64,000 nucleotides of DNA, from assembly GCF_029525575.1 (NCBI RefSeq), contig NZ_JAPDIA010000003.1, positions 620,001 to 684,000 of the forward strand, given 5' to 3'. Below the pieces are notes generated by a model. The model was not told where the DNA came from. It saw only the letters and a program-made list of their open reading frames with translations, and did no database searches. The position numbers and the translations under genes are program-made. Within the stretch, counting starts at the first letter, position 1. Each line of letters opens with the position of its first letter. Positions 22,795 through 31,673 of the stretch are shown piece by piece. This DNA is from Cohnella rhizosphaerae (GTDB lineage Bacteria; Bacillota; Bacilli; Paenibacillales; Paenibacillaceae).

Positions 22795-24084
22795 ATGTAC
22801 AAAGGACCTGCGAGCGGCTTCAAGCTGGAGCGGGAGAGCGACTACGGCTCGCCGGCGCAAAACGCGGCGGTGGCCGAGATCGTCTCGGCGGTCCGCTCCG
22901 AAGGAGATGCCGCGCTGCTGCGGTATACCGAGGCGTTCGACCGCGTGCGACTGGACGCTTCGCAATTGCGCGTGACGGAGGCGGAGATCCAGGCCGCGTA
23001 CGAACGCGTGGAGCCTGAATTTCTGGACGCGCTGCGCCGGGCGGCGGCGAACGTGACGGCATTCCACGAAAAGCAGAAGCGCCAATCGTGGATCGACGTG
23101 CAGCCGGATGGCACGATGCTCGGGATGTCGCTGCGTCCGCTCGCGCGCGTCGGCCTGTACGTGCCAGGCGGCAAGGCGGCTTACCCGTCTTCGGTGCTCA
23201 TGAACGTGCTGCCCGCCAAGGTCGCGGGCGTGCCGCAGATCGCGATGGTGACGCCGCCGGCGACCGGCGGACGCGAAGGCATCGACCCGTACATTCTCGT
23301 GGCGGCCGCCGAGGCCGGCGTCACCGAGATGTACCGGGTCGGAGGCGCCCAGGCCGTAGCCGCGCTGGCGTACGGCACGGAGAGCATCCCGGCCGTGGAC
23401 AAGATCTGCGGCCCCGGCAACATCTATGTGGCGCTGGCGAAGCGCGCCGTGTTCGGCGCCGTCGACATCGACAGCATCGCCGGGCCGAGCGAGATCGTCG
23501 TGCTGGCGGACGACGGCGCGGATGCGCGCTTCGTCGCCGCCGACATGCTGTCGCAGGCGGAGCATGACGAGATGGCTTCGGCCATGCTCGTGACGCCGTC
23601 GGAGCGGCTTGCGCGCGAGGTCGAGGCGGAGCTCGCGCGGCAGGTCGCGACGCTCCCGCGGCGCGAGATCGCCGAGCGGTCGCTCGAGCAGTACGGCGCG
23701 ATCTTGACGGTCTCCGATCTCGCGGAAGGGATCGACGTCGTGAACAAGCTGGCGCCGGAGCATCTGGAGATCATGACCGAGGATCCGCTCGAACTGCTCG
23801 GGCGCATCGAAAACGCGGGCGCGATCTTCCTCGGCCCGTACAGCTCGGAGCCGGTCGGCGATTATTTCGCGGGACCGAACCATATTTTGCCTACGAACGG
23901 CACGGCCAGGTTCTCCTCGCCGCTGAACGTGGACGACTTCGTCAAGAAGTCGAGCTTGATCCGGTACAGCCGCGAGGCGCTGAGACGGGACGCGGCCGGC
24001 ATCGCGTCGCTGGCGCGGCACGAGGGCTTGGAAGCACATGCGAGAGCGGTAGAAATTCGCTTCAAGGAAGGCGGAGACCAATAG
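22795..24084 (+). CDS. hisD: Histidinol dehydrogenase
   Basis: Intact, 429 residues, normal size. Catalyses the last two oxidations from histidinol to histidine with NAD and zinc. The signature region ([15 protein letters not shown]) and [15 protein letters not shown] are present. The ATG follows a G-rich Shine-Dalgarno (GGGGGGAACAGGC) 90 bp after hisG. Confidence 0.95.
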   Translation: MYKGPASGFKLERESDYGSPAQNAAVAEIVSAVRSEGDAALLRYTEAFDRVRLDASQLRVTEAEIQAAYERVEPEFLDALRRAAANVTAFHEKQKRQSWIDVQPDGTMLGMSLRPLARVGLYVPGGKAAYPSSVLMNVLPAKVAGVPQIAMVTPPATGGREGIDPYILVAAAEAGVTEMYRVGGAQAVAALAYGTESIPAVDKICGPGNIYVALAKRAVFGAVDIDSIAGPSEIVVLADDGADARFVAADMLSQAEHDEMASAMLVTPSERLAREVEAELARQVATLPRREIAERSLEQYGAILTVSDLAEGIDVVNKLAPEHLEIMTEDPLELLGRIENAGAIFLGPYSSEPVGDYFAGPNHILPTNGTARFSSPLNVDDFVKKSSLIRYSREALRRDAAGIASLARHEGLEAHARAVEIRFKEGGDQ

Positions 24085-24699
24085 ATGGCACAGGACAACT
24101 TTGCGGCAGCGGGCGCTAGACGCTCCGAAGTCGCGCGCAAGACGAACGAGACGGACATCAAGCTGGCTTTCGGCGTGGACGGCACGGGCGACGTGAACCT
24201 CGAGACGGACGTTCCTTTTCTCAACCATATGCTCGATCTGTTCGCCAAGCACGGCCAGTTCGACCTGAAGGTTGAAGCGCGCGGGGACGTCGACATCGAC
24301 GACCATCATACGGTGGAAGACATCGGCATCTGCCTGGGACAGACGCTGCGGGAAGCGCTCGGCGACAAAGCGGGCATCAAGCGCTATGCCAGCGTGTTCG
24401 TGCCGATGGACGAGGCGCTCGCGCAGGTCATCGTCGACGTGAGCAACCGTCCGCACTTCGAGTATCGCGCGGAGTATCCTTCGCAGACGGTGGGCAGCTT
24501 CAGCACGGAGCTCGTGCATGAATTTTTGTGGAAGCTGGCGCTCGAGTCGCGGATCACGCTCCACGTCATCGTCCATTACGGCAAAAATACGCACCATATG
24601 ATCGAGGCGGTGTTCAAGGCGCTGGGACGCGCGCTGGACGAGGCGACGCAGATCGATCCGCGCGTGAAGGGCGTGCCGTCGACGAAGGGAGTGCTGTAG
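24085..24699 (+). CDS. hisB: Imidazoleglycerol-phosphate dehydratase
   Basis: Intact 204-residue Mn-dependent dehydratase. The paired metal-binding motifs DDHHTVEDIGI (about residues 72-82) and THHMIEAVFKALGRAL near the end are complete. Monofunctional form, without the phosphatase domain found in enterobacteria. It abuts hisD with no gap. Confidence 0.95.
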   Translation: MAQDNFAAAGARRSEVARKTNETDIKLAFGVDGTGDVNLETDVPFLNHMLDLFAKHGQFDLKVEARGDVDIDDHHTVEDIGICLGQTLREALGDKAGIKRYASVFVPMDEALAQVIVDVSNRPHFEYRAEYPSQTVGSFSTELVHEFLWKLALESRITLHVIVHYGKNTHHMIEAVFKALGRALDEATQIDPRVKGVPSTKGVL

Positions 24700-24700
24700 G

Positions 24701-25318
24701 ATGATCGCGATCGTCGACTACGGGATGGGCAACCTGCACAGCGTGAGCAAAGCCGTAGAACGTCTCGGACGCGAGGCGTCGGTCACGTCTTCGCGGGAGG
24801 AGATTCTCGCGGCGGACGGCGTCATCCTGCCGGGCGTCGGCGCCTTCGGCGACGCGATGCGCAACCTGCGGGAGACCGGGCTGGACGCGGTCGTCCGCGA
24901 GTCGGCGGCCGCAGGCCAGCCGTTGCTGGGAATATGCCTCGGCATGCAGCTGCTGTTCGCGGAGAGCGAGGAGCATGGCACGCACGAGGGACTCGGCCTG
25001 CTGCCGGGACGGGTCGTGCGGTTCCGGGGCGACTACAAGGTGCCGCATATGGGTTGGAACGAGCTGTTGTTCGAGCAGCCGTCGCATCCGCTTTTCGAGG
25101 GGCTGGCTCCGGGGCACGTGTACTTCGTGCACTCGTACCACGCGCTGCCCGAGCGGCGGGAGGATCTGCTCGCGACGGCGGATTATCACCAGCCGGTGAC
25201 CGCGATCGTGGGGCGGGACAACGTGAGCGGCATGCAGTTTCATCCGGAAAAAAGCGGCGAACTCGGCGTGGCGCTGCTGCGCAGGTTCGTAGAGCTCGCG
25301 GAGGGTGGAAAGGCTTAG
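24701..25318 (+). CDS. hisH: Imidazole glycerol phosphate synthase, glutaminase subunit
   Basis: Intact 205-residue class I glutamine amidotransferase. The nucleophile is in GICLGMQLL (Cys near residue 80), the oxyanion/partner face GVGAFGDAM, and the His-Glu pair in MQFHPEKSGE. It supplies ammonia to HisF. One base separates it from hisB, but array A and hisA come before hisF. Confidence 0.95.
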   Translation: MIAIVDYGMGNLHSVSKAVERLGREASVTSSREEILAADGVILPGVGAFGDAMRNLRETGLDAVVRESAAAGQPLLGICLGMQLLFAESEEHGTHEGLGLLPGRVVRFRGDYKVPHMGWNELLFEQPSHPLFEGLAPGHVYFVHSYHALPERREDLLATADYHQPVTAIVGRDNVSGMQFHPEKSGELGVALLRRFVELAEGGKA

Positions 25319-25356
25319 GCAGATGTGGTGCTGGTGTGGGTGCTGGTGCTTAAGGG

Positions 25357-25530
25357 AAAAGTTACTCTACAGCATCCGAGGGCGCTCGAAATGGTGCTGT
25401 AGGGGCGAAAAGTTACTCTACAGCAACCGAGGGCGCTCGAAATGGTGCTGTAGGGGCGAAAAGTTACTCTACAGCATCCGAGGGCGCTCGAAATGGTGCT
25501 GTAGGGGCGAAAATACTCTACAGCAACCAG
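25357..25530 (+). repeat. Array A: 51-bp tandem hairpin repeats between hisH and hisA
   Basis: Three full units start at 25357, 25408 and 25459, and a degenerate fourth at 25510, each exactly 51 bp after the last. Each full unit holds CTACAGCA...TGCTGTAG with an inner CGAG-GGCG-CTCG, so RNA or single-stranded DNA would form a long hairpin. Units differ mainly at one loop-side base (A or T after AGCA). The array lies inside the his operon, between two genes of the same strand, with no gene of its own. Confidence 0.9.
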
Positions 25531-25607
25531 CATTGCACTAGCTACTAGGGCTGCAAGAACGAAAAACCGGGAAACCGAGGAACGTCAACAAGTTGGAGGT
25601 CATCCCT

Positions 25608-26339
25608 TTGTCCAATTTCATCATATACCCGGCCATCGACATCCGCGGCGGCAAGGCCGTCCGTCTGGTTCAGGGCGACTATAACCGCGAGACGGTGTAC
25701 AACGACGACCCGGTGTCGGCGGCCAAGGATTGGGAAGCGCAGGGCGGCGAATGGGTGCATCTCGTCGACCTGGACGGTGCCAAAGCCGGCCATCCGGTCA
25801 ATGACGAGCTGATCGGCCGAATCGCGCGCGCCGTGCAGGTGCCCGTGCAGGTCGGCGGCGGCCTTCGGACCGAGGCGGACGTGGAGCGGCTGCTCTCGCT
25901 CGGCGTGTCGCGCGTCATTCTGGGCACGGCGGCGATCGAGGACCGCGCCTTCGTATCGAAGGTGCTGGCGAAGTACGGCGGCAAAGTGGCGATCGGCATC
26001 GACGCCCGGGACGGCTTCGTGGCGACGCGAGGTTGGCTGGAGACGTCGCAGGTGCGCGCGGAAGACCTGGCGAAGGAGCTGGCGGCCGAAGGCGCTGAGA
26101 CGTTTATTTTTACCGACATTTCCCGCGACGGCATGATGGGCGGACCGAATGTCGAGGCGATCGTGCGCCTGGCGCAAGTGTCGGGCCGTACTGTCATCGC
26201 GTCGGGCGGCGTCAGCAAGCCGGAGGATCTGGCGAACCTGTCGAAGCACGCTGCGGACGGCGTCGGCGGCGCGATCGTCGGCAAGGCTCTCTACACAGGC
26301 AGTATCTCGTTGGCCGAGGCGGTCGCGGCTTACAAGTAA
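25608..26339 (+). CDS. hisA: Phosphoribosylformimino-5-aminoimidazole carboxamide ribotide isomerase
   Basis: Intact (beta/alpha)8 isomerase of 243 residues. YPAIDIRGGKAVRLVQGD carries the catalytic Asp of strand 1, and TDISRDGMMGGPN the second Asp. Start is TTG 25608, eight bases after GGAGG; an in-frame TTG at 25593 lacks a Shine-Dalgarno. Flanked by 51-bp repeat arrays on both sides. Confidence 0.94.
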   Translation: MSNFIIYPAIDIRGGKAVRLVQGDYNRETVYNDDPVSAAKDWEAQGGEWVHLVDLDGAKAGHPVNDELIGRIARAVQVPVQVGGGLRTEADVERLLSLGVSRVILGTAAIEDRAFVSKVLAKYGGKVAIGIDARDGFVATRGWLETSQVRAEDLAKELAAEGAETFIFTDISRDGMMGGPNVEAIVRLAQVSGRTVIASGGVSKPEDLANLSKHAADGVGGAIVGKALYTGSISLAEAVAAYK

Positions 26340-26346
26340 AGTCCAA

Positions 26347-26936
26347 ATGCGACAGTACCGCACAACGGCAGCTGATCGCGGCATATGAGCCGGAGTTATG
26401 CGATAGTACCCCGTACAACGGCAGCTTGTCGCGGCGTATGAGCCGGAGTTATGCGATAGTACCGCACAACGGCAGCTTATCGCGGCGCATGAGCCGGAGT
26501 TATGCGACAGTACCGCACAACGGCAGCTTGCCGCGGCGCATGAGCCGGAGTTATGCGATAGTACCGCGCAATGGCAGCTTATAGTGTCGTATGAGCCGAA
26601 GTTATGCGATAGTACCGCGCAATGGCAGCTTATAGTGTCGTATGAGCCGAAGTTATGCGATAGTACCGCACAACGGCAGCTTATCGCGGTGTATGAGCCG
26701 GAGTTATGCGATAGTACCGCACAACGGCAGCTTGTCGCGGCATATGAGCCGGAGTTATGCGATAGTACCGCACAACGGCAGCTTATCGCGGAACATGAGC
26801 CCGAGTTATGCGATAGTACCGCACAACGGCAGCCTATCGCGGCGTATGAGCCGGAGTTATGCGATAGTACCGCACAACGGCAGCTTGTCGCGGCGTATGA
26901 GCCGGAGTTATGCGACAGTACCGCACAACGGCATCT
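26347..26936 (+). repeat. Array B: twelve 51-bp tandem hairpin repeats between hisA and hisF
   Basis: Units begin (ATGCGAYAGTACCG) at 26347, 26398, 26451, 26502, 26553, 26604, 26655, 26706, 26757, 26808, 26859 and 26910. Spacing is 51 bp except one of 53 bp, where unit 2 has two extra bases. Within a unit GCGATA pairs with TATCGC and CCG with CGG around CACAA. Several variants keep pairing through G-T wobbles (TGTCGC for TATCGC; TGG for CGG). The array fills the 632-bp gap. All forward frames are open for long stretches only because 51 is a multiple of 3. Confidence 0.92.
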
Positions 26937-26971
26937 CGCAAACAAAGCAAGCAGGCAAAGGAGGCTAGCTT

Positions 26972-27730
26972 ATGTTGGCAAAACGCATCATTCCCTGCCT
27001 GGACGTTAAGGACGGGCGGGTCGTTAAGGGCGTCAACTTCGTCAACCTGCGCGACGCGGGAGATCCGGTCGAGCTGGCCGAGATCTACGATCGCGAAGGC
27101 GCCGACGAGCTGGTGTTCCTGGACATCTCGGCATCGGTCGAGGGCCGCGCGACGATGGTGGACGTCGTACGCAGGACGGCCGGCGAGATCACGATTCCGT
27201 TCACGGTGGGCGGCGGCATCTCCGCGGTCGAGGACATGAAGCGGTTGCTGCGCGCCGGCGCCGACAAGATCGGGATCAATACGGCGGCGATCCGCAATCC
27301 GGATCTGATCTCGGACGGCTCGCGCGTGTTCGGCGCGCAGTGCATCGTCGTCGCGATCGACGCGAAGTACAACGCCGAGTGGGGCGAATGGGAAATTTTC
27401 ACGCACGGCGGACGCAATCCGACGGGCATCCGGGCGGTCGCCTGGGCGCAGGAAGCCGAGCGGCGCGGCGCAGGCGAGCTGCTCTTGACGAGCATGGACG
27501 CCGACGGCACGAAGGACGGGTTCGACAACGCGCTGACGCGCGCCGTGTCGGATAGCGTCGGCATTCCCGTCATCGCCTCCGGCGGCGCGGGCAATGCCTC
27601 GCATTTCGCGGACGCCTTCTCGCAGGGGCACGCGGACGCGGCGCTCGCCGCGAGCATTTTCCACTACAAAGAAGTGACGATCCGCGAGGTGAAGGACGCC
27701 CTGCGGAGCCAAGGAGTGAACGTGAGATGA
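26972..27730 (+). CDS. hisF: Imidazole glycerol phosphate synthase, cyclase subunit
   Basis: Intact 252-residue (beta/alpha)8 cyclase. [18 protein letters not shown] and [14 protein letters not shown] carry the two catalytic Asp residues. ATG follows AAAGGAGG, 36 bp after array B. Forms a heterodimer with HisH. Confidence 0.95.
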   Translation: MLAKRIIPCLDVKDGRVVKGVNFVNLRDAGDPVELAEIYDREGADELVFLDISASVEGRATMVDVVRRTAGEITIPFTVGGGISAVEDMKRLLRAGADKIGINTAAIRNPDLISDGSRVFGAQCIVVAIDAKYNAEWGEWEIFTHGGRNPTGIRAVAWAQEAERRGAGELLLTSMDADGTKDGFDNALTRAVSDSVGIPVIASGGAGNASHFADAFSQGHADAALAASIFHYKEVTIREVKDALRSQGVNVR

Positions 27731-28458
27731 GCGAGACGCTGACGGATTCGATCAAGTGGGACGCGGACGGGCTCGTGCCCGCGATCGTGCAGGACGCGGT
27801 CAGCAAGGAAGTCCTGATGATGGCTTATATGAACAAAGAATCCCTGGCCTTGACGCTGGAAAAAGGGGAGACGGTGTTCTGGAGCAGGTCGAGACAGGAG
27901 CTGTGGCATAAAGGCGCGACGAGCGGCCATACGCAAAAGGTCGTGTCGCTGCGCTACGATTGCGACGGCGACACGCTGCTGGCACAGGTCGTCCCGAACG
28001 GCCCGGCGTGCCACACCGGCAGCTACAGCTGTTTCTATCGCGATGCCTCCGGCGAATTGCCGCAGGGATCGCTTCCCGCGGCCGATCGCTTCGCGCCGCT
28101 CTCCGAGCTGGAATCGACGATCGCGAAGCGCCATGCCGAGCGGCCCGAGGGCTCCTACACGACGTATCTTTTCGACAAGGGTCTGGACAAGATCCTGAAA
28201 AAGATCGGCGAGGAGACCGCTGAGGTCATCATCGGCGCCAAGAACCACGACAAGGCGGAGACGCGTGCGGAAGCGGCCGACCTCATTTTCCATTTGATGG
28301 TGCTGCTGCGCCAAGAGAATATTCCGCTGGACGATGTGCTGAGCGAGCTCGAGTTTCGCCACCGCAAACCGACCAAAAAAAGAACTGACCGCGCAGCCGC
28401 CGGTTTCCCGTCCCGCAAAGGGACGCGGGGGGCCGGCGGCTTGTCGTGCCGCGGTTAA
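27727..28458 (+). CDS. hisI: Bifunctional phosphoribosyl-AMP cyclohydrolase / phosphoribosyl-ATP pyrophosphatase
   Basis: Fusion of HisI (residues about 1-115; [24 protein letters not shown], zinc-binding [12 protein letters not shown]) and HisE (about 120-225; [16 protein letters not shown]). Overlaps hisF by ATGA. The reading frame runs about 20 residues beyond the usual ...FRHRKPTKK end, through a hairpin-forming GC-rich stretch. If the A7 run at 28375-28381 were A8 the protein would stop at once after KKKN, so the tail may be an artefact. Confidence 0.93.
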   Translation: MSETLTDSIKWDADGLVPAIVQDAVSKEVLMMAYMNKESLALTLEKGETVFWSRSRQELWHKGATSGHTQKVVSLRYDCDGDTLLAQVVPNGPACHTGSYSCFYRDASGELPQGSLPAADRFAPLSELESTIAKRHAERPEGSYTTYLFDKGLDKILKKIGEETAEVIIGAKNHDKAETRAEAADLIFHLMVLLRQENIPLDDVLSELEFRHRKPTKKRTDRAAAGFPSRKGTRGAGGLSCRG

Positions 28459-28546
28459 CGGCCACGATTCGACGAACGCGGCTCGAAAAGTGACGAAAAT
28501 GTGCCAATTAAAGTGAATTACCAGTCGGGATATGACACAGAACCCT

Positions 28547-28575
28547 TTGGCTATCCTACCGGCGTCATGTATAAT
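28547..28575 (+). promoter_or_regulatory. Promoter of prs
   Basis: TTGGCT (28547-28552), 17 bp, TATAAT (28570-28575), about 50 bp before the prs start. It gives prs its own promoter downstream of the his operon. Confidence 0.7.
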
Positions 28576-28626
28576 AGAGGGGATAAATGCGGCAAAGCCG
28601 CTAGTGAAAAATCTTGGAGGCGCACA

Positions 28627-29577
28627 ATGTACAGCAGCAAGCTTCGTATTTTTTCCGGATCGTCGAATCCCGTGCTGGCGGAGAAGATCGCCGAACAGCT
28701 CGGGCTGCCGCTAGGCAAGATTACGCTGTCTCGTTTCAAGAGCGGCGAAGTGTACGTGCACTACGAGGAGACCATCCGCAACTGCGACGTGTTCCTCGTG
28801 CAATCTTTGTCACATCCGATCAATGACTTCTTCGTAGAGCTGCTGATCATGATCGACGCGGCCAAGCGGGCATCGGCGCGTACGGTCAACATTGTGCTCC
28901 CTTACTATGGATATGCCCGCCAAGAGCGCAAGGCCGCGCCGCGCGAGCCGATCTCGGCGAAGATGGTCGCGGACGTGCTGACGACGGTCGGCGCGACCCG
29001 GATCGTCACGATCGACCTGCACGCGCCGGCGATTCAAGGCTTCTTCAACATCCCGGTCGATCACTTGACCGCGCTGGACCTGATCAGCGATTACCTGCGG
29101 GCGAAGAACATCCGCAATCCGGTCATCGTCTCGCCGGACGCCGGACGAGCCTCCACGGCGGAGAAGCTGGCCAACCAGCTCGATTCTCCGTTCGCGATCA
29201 TGATCAAGAAGCGTCCCGCGCACAATGAATCGGTCATCACGCACGTCATCGGCGAGGTCGAAGGCTACACCCCGATCATCATCGAGGACATGATCGATAC
29301 CGGGACGACGATCGTGAACGTCGTCGAAGGGCTCAAGGAGCGCGGTTCGGAGGATGTGTATGTCTGCGCGACGCATCCGCTCTTCTCCGGCAACGCCCTG
29401 CAGAAGCTCGATCATCCGAGCATCCGCGAGGTCGTCGTGACGGATTCGATCCTGCTGCCGAACGACCGTTCCGACCGGTTCAAGGTGCTGTCCGTAGCGC
29501 CGATGCTGGCCGAAGCGACCCGCATCATCACCGAGGGCGGTTCGATCAGCACGCTGTTCAAGACGGCCGGCGTATGA
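28627..29577 (+). CDS. prs: Ribose-phosphate pyrophosphokinase (PRPP synthetase)
   Basis: Intact 316-residue class I enzyme making PRPP from ATP and ribose 5-phosphate. The ATP/metal stretch GYARQERKAAPREPISAK, the catalytic loop KKRPAHNE and the PRPP-binding loop IIEDMIDTGTTI are complete. ATG 28627 lies behind TTGGAGG. In B. subtilis prs is in the gcaD region; here it follows the his genes, whose first reaction consumes PRPP. It could be the only copy or a second one; the window cannot tell. Confidence 0.94.
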   Translation: MYSSKLRIFSGSSNPVLAEKIAEQLGLPLGKITLSRFKSGEVYVHYEETIRNCDVFLVQSLSHPINDFFVELLIMIDAAKRASARTVNIVLPYYGYARQERKAAPREPISAKMVADVLTTVGATRIVTIDLHAPAIQGFFNIPVDHLTALDLISDYLRAKNIRNPVIVSPDAGRASTAEKLANQLDSPFAIMIKKRPAHNESVITHVIGEVEGYTPIIIEDMIDTGTTIVNVVEGLKERGSEDVYVCATHPLFSGNALQKLDHPSIREVVVTDSILLPNDRSDRFKVLSVAPMLAEATRIITEGGSISTLFKTAGV

Positions 29578-29598
29578 CCCTAAGCAAAGCATGCTAGG

Positions 29599-29640
29599 CG
29601 CGGCAACCTGCGCGATTCGCGCAGGAGCCGCGTTTTTATT
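29599..29640 (+). terminator. Terminator of prs
   Basis: CGCGGC..CCTGCGCG-ATT-CGCGCAGG.GCCGCG followed by TTTTTATTT, a long stable hairpin. Confidence 0.92.
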
Positions 29641-29731
29641 TGCTCCGGGGCGCTAGCGGGCGCGACGGAGACTACGTTATCTGCGCATGCCGAATGACAA
29701 GCCGCGGCACGCCCGGGCGGTCCTTTTTTCA

Positions 29732-29760
29732 TTTGATGGATGCCATTGCTGTGTTATAAT
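29732..29760 (+). promoter_or_regulatory. Promoter of the TPR gene
   Basis: TTTGAT (29732-29737), 17 bp, TATAAT (29755-29760). A GGGGGGGAGG ribosome-binding stretch follows near 29861. The rest of the 305-bp gap 29578-29882 holds only the prs terminator. Confidence 0.7.
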
Positions 29761-29882
29761 CGGTTTAACATGTGCCGGCCCGGCCGAGGACCGGATGCTT
29801 GCCGCCTGCGGCAGCCAAGCAATCGCGATTGTCAGGCAAGACGAACAAACTACTATACGACCGGGGGGGAGGTGCCTTGACG

Positions 29883-31622
29883 ATGAATCCGCGCAAGCGT
29901 ATGGTTGCCGGCCGTCGCACCAAAGTCATACCGTTGTCGCTGGACGCGACGTTTTTCTTTGAGCGCGCCGTCCAGTCGCTGGACCGCTATCATTACGACA
30001 AGGCGCTGAAGTATTTCCGCCGTGCCGTCGAATACGAACCGGACAATCCGGTGAACCACTGCAACATGGCAGGGATTCTGTCCGAGATGGGGCGCTACGA
30101 GGAGTCCAACGACATCCTGAATTCGGTGCTGGAGCGCATCGATCCGGGCATGACGGAGTGCCATTACTATCTGGCGAACAACTATGCCAACATGGAGCTG
30201 TTCGAAGCGGCCGAAGCGTCGTTAGTGACGTATCTGGAAAACGATCCCGACGGCCAGTTCCTCGACGAGGCGGACGAACTGCTCGACCTGCTCGTCTACG
30301 AACTGAAGCGTCCGACCAAGTTGTCCACGATCAAGGCCAAGGAGAGTCTCTACGAGCACGACAAAGCCCGGGAGCTGCTGGAGGCAGGACGTTTTTCAGA
30401 GGCGGTACGCCTGCTGGAGGACATACTCGTCCAGAAGCCGGACTTTCTCGCCGCGCGCAACAATCTGGGGCTTGCCTACTATTATATGGGTTTGTTCGAC
30501 AAGTCCGTGCAGACGATCGGCGAAGTGCTGAAGGCGGAGCCGGGCAATTTGCACGCGCTCTGCAACCTGGCGATCTTCTACCAGCACGTCAACCGGCGGG
30601 AGGATCTCGCGTCGCTGCTCGGCCTGCTGAAGAAGACGATCCCGATTCATCCCGAGCACGTGTTCAAGCTGGGCACGACGATGGGAATCGTCGGCGAGCA
30701 CCGCGAGGCGTACGTTCACTTCACCCGGCTGCTCCGCAAGGGCGAGCTGTCGGCGGAGCCGAGCCTGCATCACTTCGCGGCCGTCGCGTCGGCGAACATC
30801 GGGCGCTTCGACGAGGCCGAGCGACATTGGCTTCAGGCGAGGCGTCTCGACGCGTCGCCGGCCGTCGCCGATTTCTATTTGGGCAAATTGGCTAAGGTAA
30901 GACAGGGCGAAGCGAGTCCCCCGACCCAGTACCACTACCATATGCCTTTCGACGAGCAGTTCCGCGAGTGGGAAAAGCACCCCGAACGGATCTCGGAGAC
31001 GCTGAAGAAGGATCCGCTCGTGCGCTCTTCGTTCTTCTGGGCGCTGCGCCACGGCGACCGCCGAACCAAGATGCAAGTCATCCAGGCGCTGGGGCTTGTC
31101 GCCGACGAAGAGGTCATCGAGGCGCTGAAGGCGTTTCTCGTCGACGCGGAGGAGGAGGACGACCTGAAGCGGGTCGCCGTGCTGGTGCTGCGCTCGATCG
31201 GCGTCGAGGATGCGCTCGCGGTCGTCTTCGACGGCCGGCCGCTGATGCTCGACGCGAGGCGCAGGTCCGCCAGGCTGCCCGTCTGGGACAGCGACTGGCA
31301 GGGCGTGCTGGAGCAGGCGATGGAGCGGATGGCCGGACGGTACGACGTCGTGCAGCAGCATGACATGATGACGCTCTGGGTCGACTACCTCTCGCGCGTC
31401 TACCCCGACGTACCCAAGCTTCGCAACGCTGCGGGATGGGCTGCGGCACTTGAATATTGGACGGCGAAAATGCATCGCAGGAGCATTACATACGCCGAGC
31501 TGATGGACGTATACGGCGCTTCGCAAGGTAGCATCAGCCGTTATGCGGGACGGATCGACGAGGCTTGCGGCATTCGCGAAAAGCTGAAGCTGACGAACCG
31601 CGCGTTTCAGGACCGAATTTGA
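29883..31622 (+). CDS. TPR-repeat protein with HEAT-like segment and C-terminal helix-turn-helix
   Basis: Intact, 579 residues, soluble. TPR units are visible at about residues 25-60 (YHYDKALKYFRRAVEYEPDN), 60-130 and 165-240 (FSEAVRLLEDILVQKPDF, LFDKSVQTIGEVLKAEPGN). Residues about 375-450 (HGDRRTKMQVIQALGLVADE) look like alpha-helical HEAT repeats. The last 60 (AELMDVYGASQGSISRYAGRI) resemble a helix-turn-helix. Position before trxB recalls B. subtilis yvcD, a TPR protein of unknown function. No enzyme motif; probably a scaffold or regulator. Confidence 0.75.
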   Translation: MNPRKRMVAGRRTKVIPLSLDATFFFERAVQSLDRYHYDKALKYFRRAVEYEPDNPVNHCNMAGILSEMGRYEESNDILNSVLERIDPGMTECHYYLANNYANMELFEAAEASLVTYLENDPDGQFLDEADELLDLLVYELKRPTKLSTIKAKESLYEHDKARELLEAGRFSEAVRLLEDILVQKPDFLAARNNLGLAYYYMGLFDKSVQTIGEVLKAEPGNLHALCNLAIFYQHVNRREDLASLLGLLKKTIPIHPEHVFKLGTTMGIVGEHREAYVHFTRLLRKGELSAEPSLHHFAAVASANIGRFDEAERHWLQARRLDASPAVADFYLGKLAKVRQGEASPPTQYHYHMPFDEQFREWEKHPERISETLKKDPLVRSSFFWALRHGDRRTKMQVIQALGLVADEEVIEALKAFLVDAEEEDDLKRVAVLVLRSIGVEDALAVVFDGRPLMLDARRRSARLPVWDSDWQGVLEQAMERMAGRYDVVQQHDMMTLWVDYLSRVYPDVPKLRNAAGWAAALEYWTAKMHRRSITYAELMDVYGASQGSISRYAGRIDEACGIREKLKLTNRAFQDRI

Positions 31623-31673
31623 TCGGGATCGATACCCACAATCTCAGGATTAGGCCGAGGAGGACCACAACGC

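Noticed and set aside
25305..25541. Cys/Trp-rich small protein across array A
   Set aside because: The frame is open only because the unit is 51 bp and lacks stops; no Shine-Dalgarno, and it overlaps the end of hisH.
26347..26936. CRISPR array
   Set aside because: Repeats are contiguous 51-bp units with no variable spacers, and no cas genes are nearby. Same for the arrays at 25357 and 60573.
25545..26945. 466-residue protein on the minus strand over hisA and array B
   Set aside because: It is the antisense of hisA followed by repeat translation; typical of high-GC shadow frames.
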